From: Neptunicoccus sediminis
Lineage (GTDB): Bacteria > Pseudomonadota > Alphaproteobacteria > Rhodobacterales > Rhodobacteraceae
Direction: 5' to 3'
Length of the DNA: 35,358 nucleotides
Assembly: GCF_001719615.1 (NCBI RefSeq)
Contig: NZ_MDVX01000037.1
Location: 1-35,358 of the forward strand
Part shown: positions 17,671 through 26,986 of the stretch, piece after piece
Layout: every line of letters starts with the position of its first letter
How positions within the stretch are numbered: position 1 is the first letter of the stretch
The notes under the pieces: model-generated
The model's input: the letters and a program-made list of their open reading frames with translations, nothing else
What the model was told of the DNA's origin: nothing
The model's database searches: none
Program-made: the position numbers and the translations under genes

Positions 17671-18944
17671 CAGCCGTGCCGCCGCGCCATCCAACCTTCG
17701 AGCAATGCCCGCAGATCGTCAGCCAGCGTTTCGTCTTCCACTTCGTCGATGGCTTCGCCAAGGAAGGCCAGCGTCAGCATGTCCTGCGCCTCTTTGTGGG
17801 GAATCCCCCGCGAGGTCAGATAGAACAGCGCTGTTTCGTCAATCGCGCCAACGGTAGAACCGTGGGAACAAGCCACATCATCGGCGTAGATTTCCAGCTC
17901 CGGTTTGGCCTGAAAGGTGGAATCCTCATCCAGCAGCAGACCCTGACTGATCTGGTAGCCGTCGGTTTTCTGCGCATCCGGTTTCACCAGAATCTTGCCC
18001 TGAAACACCCCAACAGCCCCGTTGCGCAGGACTTTCTTGAACACCTGACGGCTTTCACAGTTGACCGCATCATGGGTGACAAAAACCGTGTCATCATGAT
18101 GGAAGGCCCCGTCACCGGCACAGGCGCCAGCAACTGTGGCATGGGCATCATCGCCGGTAAACTCGATGATCGCGTCATTGCGTGTCAGCACACCGTTCAC
18201 CGTCAGGGTGAAGGATTTAAAGCTGCTTTCGGTGCCAAGCCGTGTGAAAATATGGGTCGCAGTGCGGCGTTCGTGGTCCCGCCCTTGGGCGCGCACGTGA
18301 TGGAACGCCGCTTTATCCGCAACTTCCACTTCCATAACCGCATTAATCCGCGCCGCTGCCGGCCCGTTTTCCAGAACTGTCAGATCCGCCCCTTCGTCGA
18401 GCTTGATCGTGTGGTGGATCACCGCGTCGGAGGTTTCGCTTTCGTGCAGATAGATAAAGCTGACCGGCTTGGCTGCTTTACCTGTTGCACGGATCACGAA
18501 ACCCTGTTCTGCCATGGCCGTGTTATAGGACGCCAGCGGACGGGACACAGGGTTCTGGCCCCTGCCCTCTAGCACGCCGTAAACCGAACCGGCCCAGTGA
18601 ATATCCTTCTGCGCCGCATCCGCCAGCGTTTCGATTTCAACACCGGCCAGTTCCAGTGCATCGGATTGTGCGGCGTCATAGACACCGTCCACAAACACGA
18701 TCTTCACCGCATCGACATCGGCAAACGGCAGGGCTTCGTCGCTCTCAAAGATCGCAGCCGGTGTTGCTTCCGGTGCGGTCAGCGTGGACGGATCGGTGTA
18801 TTTCCAATACTCGTCCCGACGGTGGGGCAGACCTGTTTCCGACAGCAGATCTGCAGCGGTTTGACGGGCCGTTGTGACCCATTTTCCGCCTTCCGGCACG
18901 GTAATAGAGGGCACGACGCCCTTGTTTTTCAGCTTGGCAGACAT
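17670..18944 (-). CDS. sufD: Fe-S cluster assembly scaffold component SufD
   Basis: 424 residues. Partner of SufB in the SufBC2D complex, where clusters are assembled in the cytoplasm. The C-terminal beta-helix core is recognised by YADDVACSHGSTVGAIDETALFYLTSRGIP, in which the His of CSHG is the residue implicated in SufD function. HRRDEYWKYTDPSTL marks the N-terminal region. The start is the ATG one base after the sufC stop (TAAAATG). A frame extension of 15 residues into sufC is not used. Its stop overlaps the Yip1-like gene. Confidence 0.96.
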   Translation of the reverse strand: MSAKLKNKGVVPSITVPEGGKWVTTARQTAADLLSETGLPHRRDEYWKYTDPSTLTAPEATPAAIFESDEALPFADVDAVKIVFVDGVYDAAQSDALELAGVEIETLADAAQKDIHWAGSVYGVLEGRGQNPVSRPLASYNTAMAEQGFVIRATGKAAKPVSFIYLHESETSDAVIHHTIKLDEGADLTVLENGPAAARINAVMEVEVADKAAFHHVRAQGRDHERRTATHIFTRLGTESSFKSFTLTVNGVLTRNDAIIEFTGDDAHATVAGACAGDGAFHHDDTVFVTHDAVNCESRQVFKKVLRNGAVGVFQGKILVKPDAQKTDGYQISQGLLLDEDSTFQAKPELEIYADDVACSHGSTVGAIDETALFYLTSRGIPHKEAQDMLTLAFLGEAIDEVEDETLADDLRALLEGWMARRHG

Positions 18945-18945
18945 T

Positions 18946-19701
18946 TTACGCCACCTCTGCCAGAATATCGGTGTAGCCGTTGTTTTCAACTTCCAGAGCC
19001 AGCTCCGGCCCGCCGGTTTTCACGATTTTGCCGTCAGCCATAATGTGCACCACATCCGGTTTGATGTGGTCCAGCAGACGTTGGTAGTGGGTGATCACAA
19101 GGAAGGAGCGGCCTGCGTCCCGCAGGGCATTCACGCCATCGGCCACCAGCTTCATCGCATCCACATCAAGACCGGAGTCAGTCTCGTCGAGGATACACAT
19201 TTTCGGTTCCAGCATCGCCATTTGCAGTATCTCGTTGCGCTTTTTCTCGCCACCGGAGAAACCGACGTTCACAGGGCGTTTCAGCATATCGGCGTCGATT
19301 TTCAGGGACTTCGCCTTTTCGCGCACTACTTTCAGGAACTCGGCCGCGCTCAGCTCTTCCTCGCCACGGGCCTTGCGCTGTGCGTTCACGGCGGTGCGCA
19401 GGAAGGTCATGTTCCCTACACCGGGAATTTCAACCGGATATTGGAACGCCAGAAACAGACCGGCTGCCGCGCGTTCTTCGGGTTCCATATCCAGAATATC
19501 TGTGCCTTCCAGTTCTGCAGAACCGTCTGTTACCTCGTACCCGTCCTTACCGGAAAGAACATAAGACAGCGTGGATTTACCTGAACCGTTCGGCCCCATG
19601 ATCGCATGGACCTTACCGGATTCCACAGTCAGGTTCACCCCTTTGAGGATTTGCTTGTCCTCATCTTCAAGTTCGACGTGCAGGTTTTTGATTTCCAACA
19701 T
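18946..19701 (-). CDS. sufC: Fe-S assembly ATPase SufC
   Basis: 251 residues, an ABC-type ATPase that drives conformational change in SufB-SufD. Walker A MGPNGSGKSTLS, the unusual SufC signature VGFSGGEKKRNEI, Walker B CILDETDSGLDVDA and the H-motif VITHYQRLL are all present. GGATAAT lies before the ATG. It sits between sufB (69 bases upstream) and sufD (1 base downstream). No anomalies. Confidence 0.98.
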   Translation of the reverse strand: MLEIKNLHVELEDEDKQILKGVNLTVESGKVHAIMGPNGSGKSTLSYVLSGKDGYEVTDGSAELEGTDILDMEPEERAAAGLFLAFQYPVEIPGVGNMTFLRTAVNAQRKARGEEELSAAEFLKVVREKAKSLKIDADMLKRPVNVGFSGGEKKRNEILQMAMLEPKMCILDETDSGLDVDAMKLVADGVNALRDAGRSFLVITHYQRLLDHIKPDVVHIMADGKIVKTGGPELALEVENNGYTDILAEVA

Positions 19702-19770
19702 TTTATTATCCTTGATTATAGCAGTGCCGCCCCGCAGGTGCGGCGAATTTCGAGTGTCCGGCGGGCTGGA

Positions 19771-21282
19771 TCAGCCCACCGATCCTTCCAGAGAAATGGC
19801 AACCAGCGCCTGTGCTTCCATTGCAAATTCCATCGGCAGCGCCTGCAACACGTCCTTACAGAACCCGTTCACCACCAGCGCCACAGCTTCTTCTTCATCC
19901 ATGCCCCGCTGACGGCAGTAGAACAGTTGATCGTCGTCCACTTTGGACGTGGTCGCTTCGTGTTCAACCCGTGCGGAGTTGTTCTTGACTTCGATGTAAG
20001 GCACTGTATGCGCACCACATTTATCCCCGATCAGCAAGCTGTCACATTGGGTGTAGTTCCGCGCATTCTGGGCTTTAGGGTGCATAGAGACCAGACCACG
20101 ATAGGTGTTCTGCGCCTTGCCCGCGCTGATGCCTTTGGACACGATCCGGCTCTTGGTGTTTTTACCCAGATGGATCATCTTTGTTCCGGTATCGGCCTGC
20201 TGCATGTTGTTTGCGATGGCGATGGAGTAGAACTCTCCCTGACTGTCGTCGCCGCGCAGGATGCAAGACGGGTATTTCCACGTCACCGCAGAGCCGGTTT
20301 CAACCTGTGTCCACATCACTTTGGAACGGTCGCCACGGCAATCGGCCCGTTTGGTCACAAAGTTATAGATGCCGCCCTTGCCTTCTTCATCACCGGGGAA
20401 CCAGTTCTGAACGGTGGAGTATTTGATTTCTGCATCGTCCAGAGCCACCAGTTCCACCACAGCCGCGTGCAACTGGGCGATGTCCCGTTGGGGCGCCGTA
20501 CAGCCTTCGAGGTAGGATACATAGGACCCTTTTTCCGCGACGATCAGCGTGCGTTCAAACTGGCCGGTGTTTTCTGCGTTGATGCGGAAATAGGTGGACA
20601 GTTCCATCGGACATTTGGTGCCTTCAGGGATGTAGACGAACGATCCGTCGGAAAACACGGCAGAGTTCAGCGTCGCATAGTAGTTGTCCGACTGCGGCAC
20701 CACAGTCCCGAGGTATTTCCTAACCAGTTCGGGGTGATCCTGAATAGCCTCGGAAATCGAACAGAAGATCACACCGGCTTTGGCCAGTTCATCCTTAAAG
20801 GTTGTGCCCACAGACACACTGTCAAACACCGCATCCACCGCAACGCGGCGATCGCCTTCGGGGGCTTCCACACCCGCCAGCAACGCCTGTTCCTTCAGCG
20901 GGATACCCAGTTTCTTGTAGGTTTCCAACAGCTTGGGGTCTACCTCATCGAGGGATTTCGGTTTCTCGATCATGGATTTCGGACGGGCATAGTAATACTG
21001 GTCCTGAAAATCAATTTTCGGGTAATCCACCATCGCCCATTCCGGTTCTTCCATCTGCAACCAGCGACGATAGGCAGTCAGACGCCATTCCAGCATCCAT
21101 TCCGGTTCGTTGTTCTTTTCCGAGATCAGGCGCACGATGTCTTCGTTCAACCCTTTCGGGGCGTATTCCATCTCGATGTCGGTTTCAAAACCGTATTTGT
21201 ACTTTCCACCCACGGATTGAACCGCCTCGACGGTTTCCTGATCGACACCTTCTTTGACTTGTACGTCGTCTAAAGCAGCCAT
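19771..21282 (-). CDS. sufB: Fe-S cluster assembly scaffold SufB
   Basis: 503 residues. Main scaffold of the SufBC2D complex, receiving sulfur and iron. The C-terminal region carries [24 protein letters not shown], containing the conserved cysteine in FYCRQRGM that accepts persulfide, and the Glu of [40 protein letters not shown] is also diagnostic. The start used is the ATG at 21282 ([12 protein letters not shown]), with GAGGA 8 bases upstream. The frame stays open 24 more codons without family support. Confidence 0.98.
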   Translation of the reverse strand: MAALDDVQVKEGVDQETVEAVQSVGGKYKYGFETDIEMEYAPKGLNEDIVRLISEKNNEPEWMLEWRLTAYRRWLQMEEPEWAMVDYPKIDFQDQYYYARPKSMIEKPKSLDEVDPKLLETYKKLGIPLKEQALLAGVEAPEGDRRVAVDAVFDSVSVGTTFKDELAKAGVIFCSISEAIQDHPELVRKYLGTVVPQSDNYYATLNSAVFSDGSFVYIPEGTKCPMELSTYFRINAENTGQFERTLIVAEKGSYVSYLEGCTAPQRDIAQLHAAVVELVALDDAEIKYSTVQNWFPGDEEGKGGIYNFVTKRADCRGDRSKVMWTQVETGSAVTWKYPSCILRGDDSQGEFYSIAIANNMQQADTGTKMIHLGKNTKSRIVSKGISAGKAQNTYRGLVSMHPKAQNARNYTQCDSLLIGDKCGAHTVPYIEVKNNSARVEHEATTSKVDDDQLFYCRQRGMDEEEAVALVVNGFCKDVLQALPMEFAMEAQALVAISLEGSVG

Positions 21283-21311
21283 GTTGCTGTCCTCATTGTT
21301 TTTGCCCGCCG

Positions 21312-22355
21312 CTAGGCTGCGCGGGCTATGAATTTCCTGTATCGGGCCAGCCAAGCATCGGCAAACCCCATCACTTCGTCGCGGGTGGTGGCGGGGCCAA
21401 AGCTGACCCTGATCGCAGAACCTGCGGTCGTATCGTCAAAGCCCATGGCCTTCAACACCCGACTTTGCTTTACCTTGCCACTGGAACAGGCCGACCCTGC
21501 CGAAATGGCATATCCGGCCAGATCCATCTGCATGACCTGCGTTTCGCCCTTCCAACCCGGAACGGCGATGCAACTGGTATTGGGCAGACGACTGGTCTCC
21601 TGCCCGATGATTACGGCCTCCGGCGCGTCTTCGGCAATCCGGGCCTCCAGCGCATCGCGCAGGGTCTGGACCTCTTGCCACAGGCCCCGATCAAGGTCCC
21701 GTTGCGCGGCTTCGGCCGCCGCTCCAAATCCGGCGATACCGATCACATTCTCGGTTCCCGACCGCCGCCCCTGTTCCTGCCCGCCACCTTTCACCAGTGT
21801 CGGGACATCGTGGCCCTGTTGCAAAACAACCGCGCCAATCCCTTTGGGACCGCCGATCTTATGGGCCGACAACAGGGCAGCCTTGGCACCGGACCATTCA
21901 AAGGCTAAAGGAACCTTGCCAAAGGCCTGCACCGCATCACACAGAGCTATGGATTCAAATCCGCTTTGCAAGATGCCGGTCTCACTGTTGGCAGCTTGCA
22001 GCGCCGAAGTTTCGGGCGATGTGACCTGCACAGCGCCGTCTGCATCCACTGGTAGGTCAGGGTCGCACCACGCGTGAACGGCATCGTGTTCGGTTGCCCC
22101 GCAGGCCACACCGCCACGGTTCAGCACCAGACCAGCGCCTTCGGTGGCGCCGGATGTGAACACCACATCGCCCGAGCCGACCCCGAAAGCCGCTTTGATC
22201 TGCACCCGAGCACGTTCGACAATAGCCAGCGCCTTGCGGCCTTCGGCGTGAACGCTCGACGGGTTGCCGATGGCATCCATCGCCGCAATTATCGCATCCC
22301 GCGCCTCATCACGAAGGGGGGCGGTTGCGTTCCAATCCAGATAGGTCCGGTTCAT
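21312..22355 (-). CDS. Cysteine desulfurase, IscS/NifS-like (group I), short form
   Basis: 347 residues, PLP-dependent. Schiff-base lysine K166 ([12 protein letters not shown]) and catalytic cysteine C290 in the longer [21 protein letters not shown] loop place it in group I, unlike the downstream SufS. It is shorter than housekeeping IscS (about 400) and lacks the IscU-binding C-terminal tail, more like NifS-type proteins next to iscR in alphaproteobacteria. Its ATG overlaps the iscR stop (ATGA), so the two are co-translated. It probably supplies sulfur to the same machinery; the division of labour with SufS is unknown. Confidence 0.93.
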   Translation of the reverse strand: MNRTYLDWNATAPLRDEARDAIIAAMDAIGNPSSVHAEGRKALAIVERARVQIKAAFGVGSGDVVFTSGATEGAGLVLNRGGVACGATEHDAVHAWCDPDLPVDADGAVQVTSPETSALQAANSETGILQSGFESIALCDAVQAFGKVPLAFEWSGAKAALLSAHKIGGPKGIGAVVLQQGHDVPTLVKGGGQEQGRRSGTENVIGIAGFGAAAEAAQRDLDRGLWQEVQTLRDALEARIAEDAPEAVIIGQETSRLPNTSCIAVPGWKGETQVMQMDLAGYAISAGSACSSGKVKQSRVLKAMGFDDTTAGSAIRVSFGPATTRDEVMGFADAWLARYRKFIARAA

Positions 22356-22843
22356 TTTTCACCCACCGGAGTTTCTTCCACCAGCTTTTCATCGACAAGT
22401 TGGAACAAGGAGGGCACCGCGGGACAGGGCGCCATCTGGTTGGTGATGATGTCGCTCAGGCGGGCCTGATGCAGAAAGACATAGACATGGGCCGACAGGC
22501 TTTCCCAAAAGCGGTTGGACAGACTCTGGGCCCGCGACCCCGAAGACGCACCGGATGCCCCTGCGCCCTTGCTGAGCGCGTCCATCGATTCATCGACCGC
22601 TTCAAGGATCAATGTCACGCGGATCGCATCAGCAGATTCGGCCAAGCGATAGCCGCCCCCCGGCCCGCGTACGCTCTCAACGATTCCCGCGCGGCGCAGT
22701 TTAACGAAGAGCTGCTCCAGATAGGCCAGAGAAATATCCTGACGGGCTGCGATCTCGCCAAGCGAAACAAGCCCGCCCTTTGATTCCAGCGCCAGATCAA
22801 CCAGGGCAATCAGGGCATATCTGCCTTTTGTACTGAGTTTCAC
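22352..22843 (-). CDS. iscR: Rrf2-family Fe-S regulator (IscR-like) lacking the usual cysteine triad
   Basis: 163 residues from a GTG start (VKLSTKGRYALIALVDLA), the normal Rrf2 N terminus. The frame is open 28 codons further but has no family-like sequence. The winged helix reads ISLAYLEQLFVKLRRAGIVESVRGPGGGYRLA. IscR normally holds a 2Fe-2S cluster through three cysteines around residues 92-104; here that stretch is KGAGASGASSGSR with none, and the only cysteine in the protein is C140 (MAPCPAV). First gene of the suf operon, so it most likely controls it. IscR of Rhodobacter is reported to use an atypical ligation, which fits. Confidence 0.92.
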   Translation of the reverse strand: MKLSTKGRYALIALVDLALESKGGLVSLGEIAARQDISLAYLEQLFVKLRRAGIVESVRGPGGGYRLAESADAIRVTLILEAVDESMDALSKGAGASGASSGSRAQSLSNRFWESLSAHVYVFLHQARLSDIITNQMAPCPAVPSLFQLVDEKLVEETPVGEK

Positions 22844-22927
22844 AGCCGTTCCACCATAGCAAGTGTTGACGCGCGGGGTATGAGGCCTTAACTCCTGTTC
22901 AGCTTGGAGTGCGGCCACCGCGCCCAA

Positions 22928-22965
22928 TTTAGAATTGTTCTAGGTTTTCCGAGAGGAATAGTCAA
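22928..22965 (-). promoter_or_regulatory. Promoter of the iscR-suf operon with an overlapping Irr/ICE-like palindrome
   Basis: On the minus strand, TTGACT (22960-22965), 17 bases, then TAGAAC (22937-22942) make a good sigma-70 promoter, about 90 bases before the iscR GTG. Overlapping the -10 is TTTAGAATTGTTCTA (plus strand, 22928-22942), with perfect TAGAA-TTG-TTCTA arms. This resembles the TTTAGAA-N3-TTCTAAA iron-control element bound by Irr in alphaproteobacteria. A bound repressor here would block the polymerase. Confidence 0.75.
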
Positions 22966-22969
22966 CCAT
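22945..22969 (-). promoter_or_regulatory. Possible IscR-type binding site over the -35
   Basis: The 25 bases read on the minus strand (starting ATGGTTGACTATTCC) match about two thirds of the enterobacterial IscR type 1 consensus, best in the left half around YYGACTR. The right half is poor. It spans the -35 of the operon promoter, so it could mediate feedback by IscR. Weak by itself; context adds support. Confidence 0.4.
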
Positions 22970-23037
22970 GTCTCTGACTGGTAGAAGACTGTACCAAAAG
23001 ACGGAAAATCCTGCCCTAACGGAGCCTGTTTGCACCT

Positions 23038-23691
23038 ATGCCTGAAGTAATTTTTCCCGGACCTGACGGTCGCTTGGAAGGCCGCTACCATCCGCAAAAG
23101 CAAAAAGATGCGCCGATTGCGATCATCCTGCACCCGCACCCCCAGTTCGGCGGAACGATGAACAACAAGGTTGTTTATAACCTGCATTATGCGTTCCACA
23201 AAATGGGCTTTACTGTTCTGCGCTTTAACTTTCGCGGTGTTGGCAAAAGCCAGGGCGAATATGATCAGGGCGTCGGTGAACTGTCCGATGCGGCCTCGGC
23301 ACTTGATTACCTGCAAGCGATGAACCCCAACGCGAAACATTGCTGGGTCGCAGGTTTCTCCTTTGGCGCATGGATCGGCATGCAACTGCTGATGCGGCGT
23401 CCGGAAATTTCGGGGTTTATCAGCGTGTCGCCCCCTGCGAATATGTATGATTTCTCGTTCCTCGCCCCTTGTCCGGCCTCCGGTCTGATCATCAACGGAT
23501 CAGGCGATCGTGTGGCACCGCCTGCAGACACGGTGGATCTGGTGGAGAAACTGCACGAACAGAAAGGCATCACCATCACCCACGAGGTTCTGGAAGGTGC
23601 CGGTCACTTCTTTGAGAATGACCACATGGATACGATGATTGACACGGTTGACGGCTATGTGCGCCGCCGCTTGACGGAAACCAGCCGTTAA
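23038..23691 (+). CDS. Alpha/beta hydrolase
   Basis: 217 residues. Nucleophile elbow GFSFG with S108, acid D157 (NGSGDRVAP) and H190 (GAGHFF) form the expected triad. HPHPQFGGTMNNKVV carries the oxyanion-side HPHP motif, and RFNFRGVGKSQG is typical of this small cytoplasmic family, often annotated as dienelactone-hydrolase-like or alpha/beta superfamily hydrolase. No signal peptide. It is divergent from iscR, with the promoter region of the suf operon between them. Substrate unknown. Weak ribosome-binding site (CGGAG, 12 bases before ATG). Confidence 0.9.
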   Translation: MPEVIFPGPDGRLEGRYHPQKQKDAPIAIILHPHPQFGGTMNNKVVYNLHYAFHKMGFTVLRFNFRGVGKSQGEYDQGVGELSDAASALDYLQAMNPNAKHCWVAGFSFGAWIGMQLLMRRPEISGFISVSPPANMYDFSFLAPCPASGLIINGSGDRVAPPADTVDLVEKLHEQKGITITHEVLEGAGHFFENDHMDTMIDTVDGYVRRRLTETSR

Positions 23692-23714
23692 ACCGCGTGT
23701 CATCTAGTGATTTC

Positions 23715-23742
23715 CCTAAAGCCGCTGCCTTGCGGCTTTAGG
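23715..23742. terminator. Bidirectional hairpin between hydrolase and anmK
   Basis: CCTAAAGCCGC at 23715-23725 pairs perfectly with GCGGCTTTAGG at 23732-23742 around TGCCTT. It lies between convergent genes, but no T-run follows on either strand, so termination efficiency is uncertain. Confidence 0.6.
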
Positions 23743-23745
23743 ATG

Positions 23746-23775
23746 CCCCGCTCCGCTCGGGGGATATTTTTCCCA
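23746..23775. repeat. Short Rhodobacterales-type GGGGATATTTTT repeat, copy 1
   Basis: CCCCGCTCCGCTCGGGGG followed by ATATTTTTCCC. A related sequence on the opposite strand is at 35089-35113 (CCTCCGGCGGGAGTATTTT when read on the minus strand). Both lie just after gene ends. I recognise this as a common intergenic motif of Rhodobacteraceae genomes; function unknown. Confidence 0.5.
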
Positions 23776-23790
23776 AAAAGAGATGCAGCT

Positions 23791-24891
23791 TCAGGGTTGG
23801 CTGTACCGCCCGCCGATGGCTGGTGCCTTGCAGCCGGTTGTGGCGGGTGCGGACAGCGGCAGGCCCCTATAGCTGCGCACAGCAAGATAGGCGAAGGCCT
23901 GTGCTTCGAGCATATCCCCGTCAAGCCCGAGCTCTTCTATAGAGGACACCCGCCCTTTCAGGCGGTTTGACAGTTCCTGCATCATGACCGGATTGCATGC
24001 GCCGCCACCGCAGACGTACCAGTTTTGCGGTGGCAGGGTCAGATGGCTCTGATTGGCAGCAACACAGGCGGCGGGCAAAGCCGTGAGCGTCGCCGCTGCA
24101 TCCGCATCACCCAACCTGTCCACAAGGTCTAGCACATCGTGAAAATCATGCCGGTCCAGAGACTTCGGCGGTTTTTGGGCAAAGAACGCCCGTTGGAAAA
24201 CGCGGGTGAGCACTGTTTCATCCACCACGCCAGCGGCGGCCAACGCCCCGTCTTCGTCGAAATCCCGCCCCAGACGCGCCGTCATCAGATCGTTCAACGG
24301 TGCGTTTGCAGGGCCGGTGTCAAAGGCAAGCAGGGCGCCTGTCGTTTCAGGCGATGGTTTGGAGGGATCAACCACCGTGACGTTGCCCACCCCGCCAAGA
24401 TTGAGAAACGCCGCGGGCGCGGTAAGTCCGGCCCATTTCGCACAGGCAAAATGAAAAAACGGCGCGAGCGGTGCGCCCTGCCCGCCCATGACCATATCGT
24501 TGCTGCGAAAATCCCAAACTGTCGGGATGCCGCTACGCTGTGCCAGATCAGCCCCGTCACCAAGCTGGAATGTGCGCCCATTGTCGGGATCATGGTTTAA
24601 CGTCTGCCCGTGAAACCCTACGAGCTCGATGGTGTCAAACTCCAGCACCAGATCCGTATGGGCGGCCTGAACCACCTTTAGCGCCGCCTGCAATACATCG
24701 GGCTTCTCACCCGGCCATAACCCCTGCGCTGCCCGCAGGGTTTCAGCCTCTGACGGGGTGAAGGGGCGAAAGGCGCTCTCCCCGAAGTCGTGGATCTCTA
24801 CCCCGTCCGTAGTCAGAACCGCCCCGTCCACACCATCCATGGAAGTGCCCGACATCAGGCCAAGCGCACGGATCGGTTTAAAATCTGTCAA
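23791..24891 (-). CDS. anmK: Anhydro-N-acetylmuramic acid kinase
   Basis: 366 residues. Phosphorylates and opens 1,6-anhydro-MurNAc during cell-wall recycling, in the cytoplasm. N-terminal ATP-binding [18 protein letters not shown]; then [45 protein letters not shown], and [14 protein letters not shown] near the C terminus are all diagnostic. The start is TTG at 24891, with AAGGAAAG six bases upstream; the first in-frame ATG (24855) would remove residues before the conserved MSGTS strand. Divergent from tyrS by 71 bases. Confidence 0.95.
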   Translation of the reverse strand: MTDFKPIRALGLMSGTSMDGVDGAVLTTDGVEIHDFGESAFRPFTPSEAETLRAAQGLWPGEKPDVLQAALKVVQAAHTDLVLEFDTIELVGFHGQTLNHDPDNGRTFQLGDGADLAQRSGIPTVWDFRSNDMVMGGQGAPLAPFFHFACAKWAGLTAPAAFLNLGGVGNVTVVDPSKPSPETTGALLAFDTGPANAPLNDLMTARLGRDFDEDGALAAAGVVDETVLTRVFQRAFFAQKPPKSLDRHDFHDVLDLVDRLGDADAAATLTALPAACVAANQSHLTLPPQNWYVCGGGACNPVMMQELSNRLKGRVSSIEELGLDGDMLEAQAFAYLAVRSYRGLPLSAPATTGCKAPAIGGRYSQP

Positions 24892-24962
24892 TGGTCTTTC
24901 CTTTCCATGGCTACGCGTTATACGTGACCCCTCAATTTCCTAGCAAAGAAAGACAAAGACCG

Positions 24963-26216
24963 ATGACTTACAAGCCCAAATCAGAGTTTCTGCACGTGAT
25001 GCAGAGCCGGGGCTTCTTACAGGACTGCACAGACCTGGAGGGGCTCGACGACCGCCTGCTCAAAGGTATCGTGCCAGCCTATATCGGCTTTGACGCCACT
25101 GCAAAATCCTTGCATGTGGGCAGTCTGATCCAGATCATGATGTTCCGCTGGCTGCAAAAGACCGGCAACAAACCGATTGTTCTGATGGGCGGCGGCACCA
25201 CCAAAGTGGGTGATCCGTCGTTCCGCGCAGATGAACGCCCCCTGCTGACGGATGATCAGATCGACGCCAATATCGCGGGAATCAAGCAGGTGTTTTCCTC
25301 CTACGTGACCTTCGGGGACGGCGACACCGATGCGATGATGCTAAACAACGCAGAATGGCTGGACGGGTTGAACTACCTTGAATTCCTGCGCGACATCGGG
25401 CGGCATTTCTCGGTGAACCGGATGCTGTCTTTTGAAAGCGTGAAAAGCCGGATTGACCGGGAGCAGAGCCTGTCGTTCCTTGAGTTCAACTACATGATCC
25501 TGCAAGCCTACGACTATATGGAGCTGAACCGGCGCTACGGTTGCGTGCTGCAAATGGGTGGCTCGGACCAGTGGGGCAACATTGTGAACGGGATCGACCT
25601 GACCCGTCGTGTGATCTCGAACGAGGTTTACGGACTGACAACGCCGCTGCTGACCACGTCGGATGGCAAGAAGATGGGCAAAACTGCGGATGGGGCGATC
25701 TGGCTCAACCCGCAGATGCGCTCTCCTTATGAATTCTGGCAGTTCTGGCGCAACACCACGGATGCGGATGTGGGGCGGTTCCTGAAGCTCTATACCGAAA
25801 TGCCGCTGGACGAGTGTGAACGTCTTGGTGCGCTTCAAGGCAGTGAAATCAACGAGGCGAAGGCGATTCTGGCCAATGCCGTGACCACGCTGGCCCACGG
25901 GCCAGAAGCGGCTGCCACGGCCGAGGCCACTGCCCGCGAGGTCTTTGAAAAAGGCGGCGTCGGGGATGATTTGCCAACGGTCACATTCAGCGCGGGCGAT
26001 GTGGGGGATGGAATCTCGGTAGTGCAACTGCTGGTGAAATCCGGTCTGAGCGGTTCTGGCAAGGAAGCCAAGCGCCTGATCGCGGATGGCGGTGCCAAGC
26101 TGAACGATGAGGCCCTGACAGATGCGGGGTTGATCATCTCGGCGGATCAACTGCGCACTGCGGTGAAGCTTTCGGCTGGTAAGAAACGTCACGCGCTGGC
26201 ACGGATCGAAGACTAA
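24963..26216 (+). CDS. tyrS: Tyrosyl-tRNA synthetase
   Basis: 417 residues. Class I synthetase charging tRNA-Tyr. The HIGH-like motif is LHVGSLIQ after [10 protein letters not shown], tyrosine/ATP pocket residues lie in [14 protein letters not shown], and the KMSKS-like loop is [11 protein letters not shown]-terminal S4 RNA-binding domain is seen in [19 protein letters not shown]. The start used is ATG 24963 ([13 protein letters not shown]), preceded by AAAGAAAGACAAAGA. The frame is open 24 codons upstream without family support. Confidence 0.98.
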   Translation: MTYKPKSEFLHVMQSRGFLQDCTDLEGLDDRLLKGIVPAYIGFDATAKSLHVGSLIQIMMFRWLQKTGNKPIVLMGGGTTKVGDPSFRADERPLLTDDQIDANIAGIKQVFSSYVTFGDGDTDAMMLNNAEWLDGLNYLEFLRDIGRHFSVNRMLSFESVKSRIDREQSLSFLEFNYMILQAYDYMELNRRYGCVLQMGGSDQWGNIVNGIDLTRRVISNEVYGLTTPLLTTSDGKKMGKTADGAIWLNPQMRSPYEFWQFWRNTTDADVGRFLKLYTEMPLDECERLGALQGSEINEAKAILANAVTTLAHGPEAAATAEATAREVFEKGGVGDDLPTVTFSAGDVGDGISVVQLLVKSGLSGSGKEAKRLIADGGAKLNDEALTDAGLIISADQLRTAVKLSAGKKRHALARIED

Positions 26217-26233
26217 TCTGACAGGATTAGTGT

Positions 26234-26256
26234 CGCCCTGTTGTTAACACAGGGCG
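26234..26256 (+). terminator. Hairpin after tyrS
   Basis: CGCCCTGT at 26234-26241 pairs with ACAGGGCG at 26249-26256 around TGTTAAC. A smaller CTAATC/GATTAG stem at the tyrS stop precedes it. There is no T-run, so it is either a weak terminator or an RNA 3'-end structure. Confidence 0.45.
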
Positions 26257-26380
26257 GCATGTCCGGCCTGTGGGCCATTCTAACAACCCGTTAAAAATCT
26301 GTGGAAGTTCTGGATCGACGGGCGACAATCCGCGCGTCCGGACCAATGCGGCGGGGTCGCCCCGCCCGCAAAAGATGTCC

Positions 26381-26401
26381 GCGCCCCGGTTACAGGGGCG
26401 C
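26381..26401 (-). terminator. Terminator-like hairpin after the exported cyclophilin gene
   Basis: GCGCCCC at 26381-26387 and GGGGCGC at 26395-26401 make a 7-bp stem just beyond the stop at 26408. On the minus strand it continues into GGACATCTTTT. It ends the coaD-cyclophilin run. Confidence 0.6.
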
Positions 26402-26407
26402 GACGTT

Positions 26408-26986
26408 TTATTCGATGTCGGCTTTGATCTGAACAGACTTCATATAGTCCGGTTCTGCCACAGCACCATTGGCGGACTGGTCGCCTTTTTTGATGCTGTC
26501 TACCACGTCCTGCCCCGAAAGCACCTTGCCAACAACAGTATACTGACCGTTCAGGAAAGGTGCAGGTGCGAACATGATGAAAAACTGCGAGTTTGCAGAA
26601 TTCGGGTCCTGCGAACGGGCCATGCCCACAACGCCAGTTTCATATTCAATGTCCGAAAACTCTGCCGGAAGATCGGGAAACGCCGAACCGCCGATGCCTG
26701 CATAACGCAGATTAAAGCCTTCGCGCTGGCCGTGTTCCACATCGCCGGTTTGGGCCATGAAGTCGGGAATCACGCGGTGGAACACCACGTCATCATAAAG
26801 TCCGTCACGGGTCAGCCGTTTGATCCGCTCTACATGGCGCGGGGCCACATCGGGCAGCAGCTCGATTTCAACTGTACCGCTGGTTTCACCCGCGACTTCG
26901 ATGACGAGCACATTTTCGTCCTCAGCCGCGAACAGCGGTGCAGCGGCAATTGTGGCCGCTGCAAGAAGGGTTTTGAACAACCGCAT
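26408..26986 (-). CDS. Exported cyclophilin-type peptidyl-prolyl isomerase
   Basis: 192 residues with an N-terminal signal peptide (MRLFKTLLAAATIAAAPLFA, likely cut after about residue 20), so probably periplasmic. The cyclophilin core includes VVFHRVIPDFMAQTGD (catalytic Arg), MARSQDPNSANSQFFIMF and FLNGQYTVVGKV. The position of the cyclosporin-contact Trp is Phe, as usual in bacterial forms. Its ATG overlaps the stop of the cytoplasmic paralogue upstream (TAATG), implying coupled translation. Assists folding in the envelope; substrates unknown. Confidence 0.93.
   Translation of the reverse strand: MRLFKTLLAAATIAAAPLFAAEDENVLVIEVAGETSGTVEIELLPDVAPRHVERIKRLTRDGLYDDVVFHRVIPDFMAQTGDVEHGQREGFNLRYAGIGGSAFPDLPAEFSDIEYETGVVGMARSQDPNSANSQFFIMFAPAPFLNGQYTVVGKVLSGQDVVDSIKKGDQSANGAVAEPDYMKSVQIKADIE

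Noticed and set aside
19606-21273. 555-codon open frame on the plus strand
   Set aside because: It lies wholly opposite sufC/sufB, which carry clear family motifs. The frame is a codon-bias shadow and its translation has no recognisable domain.
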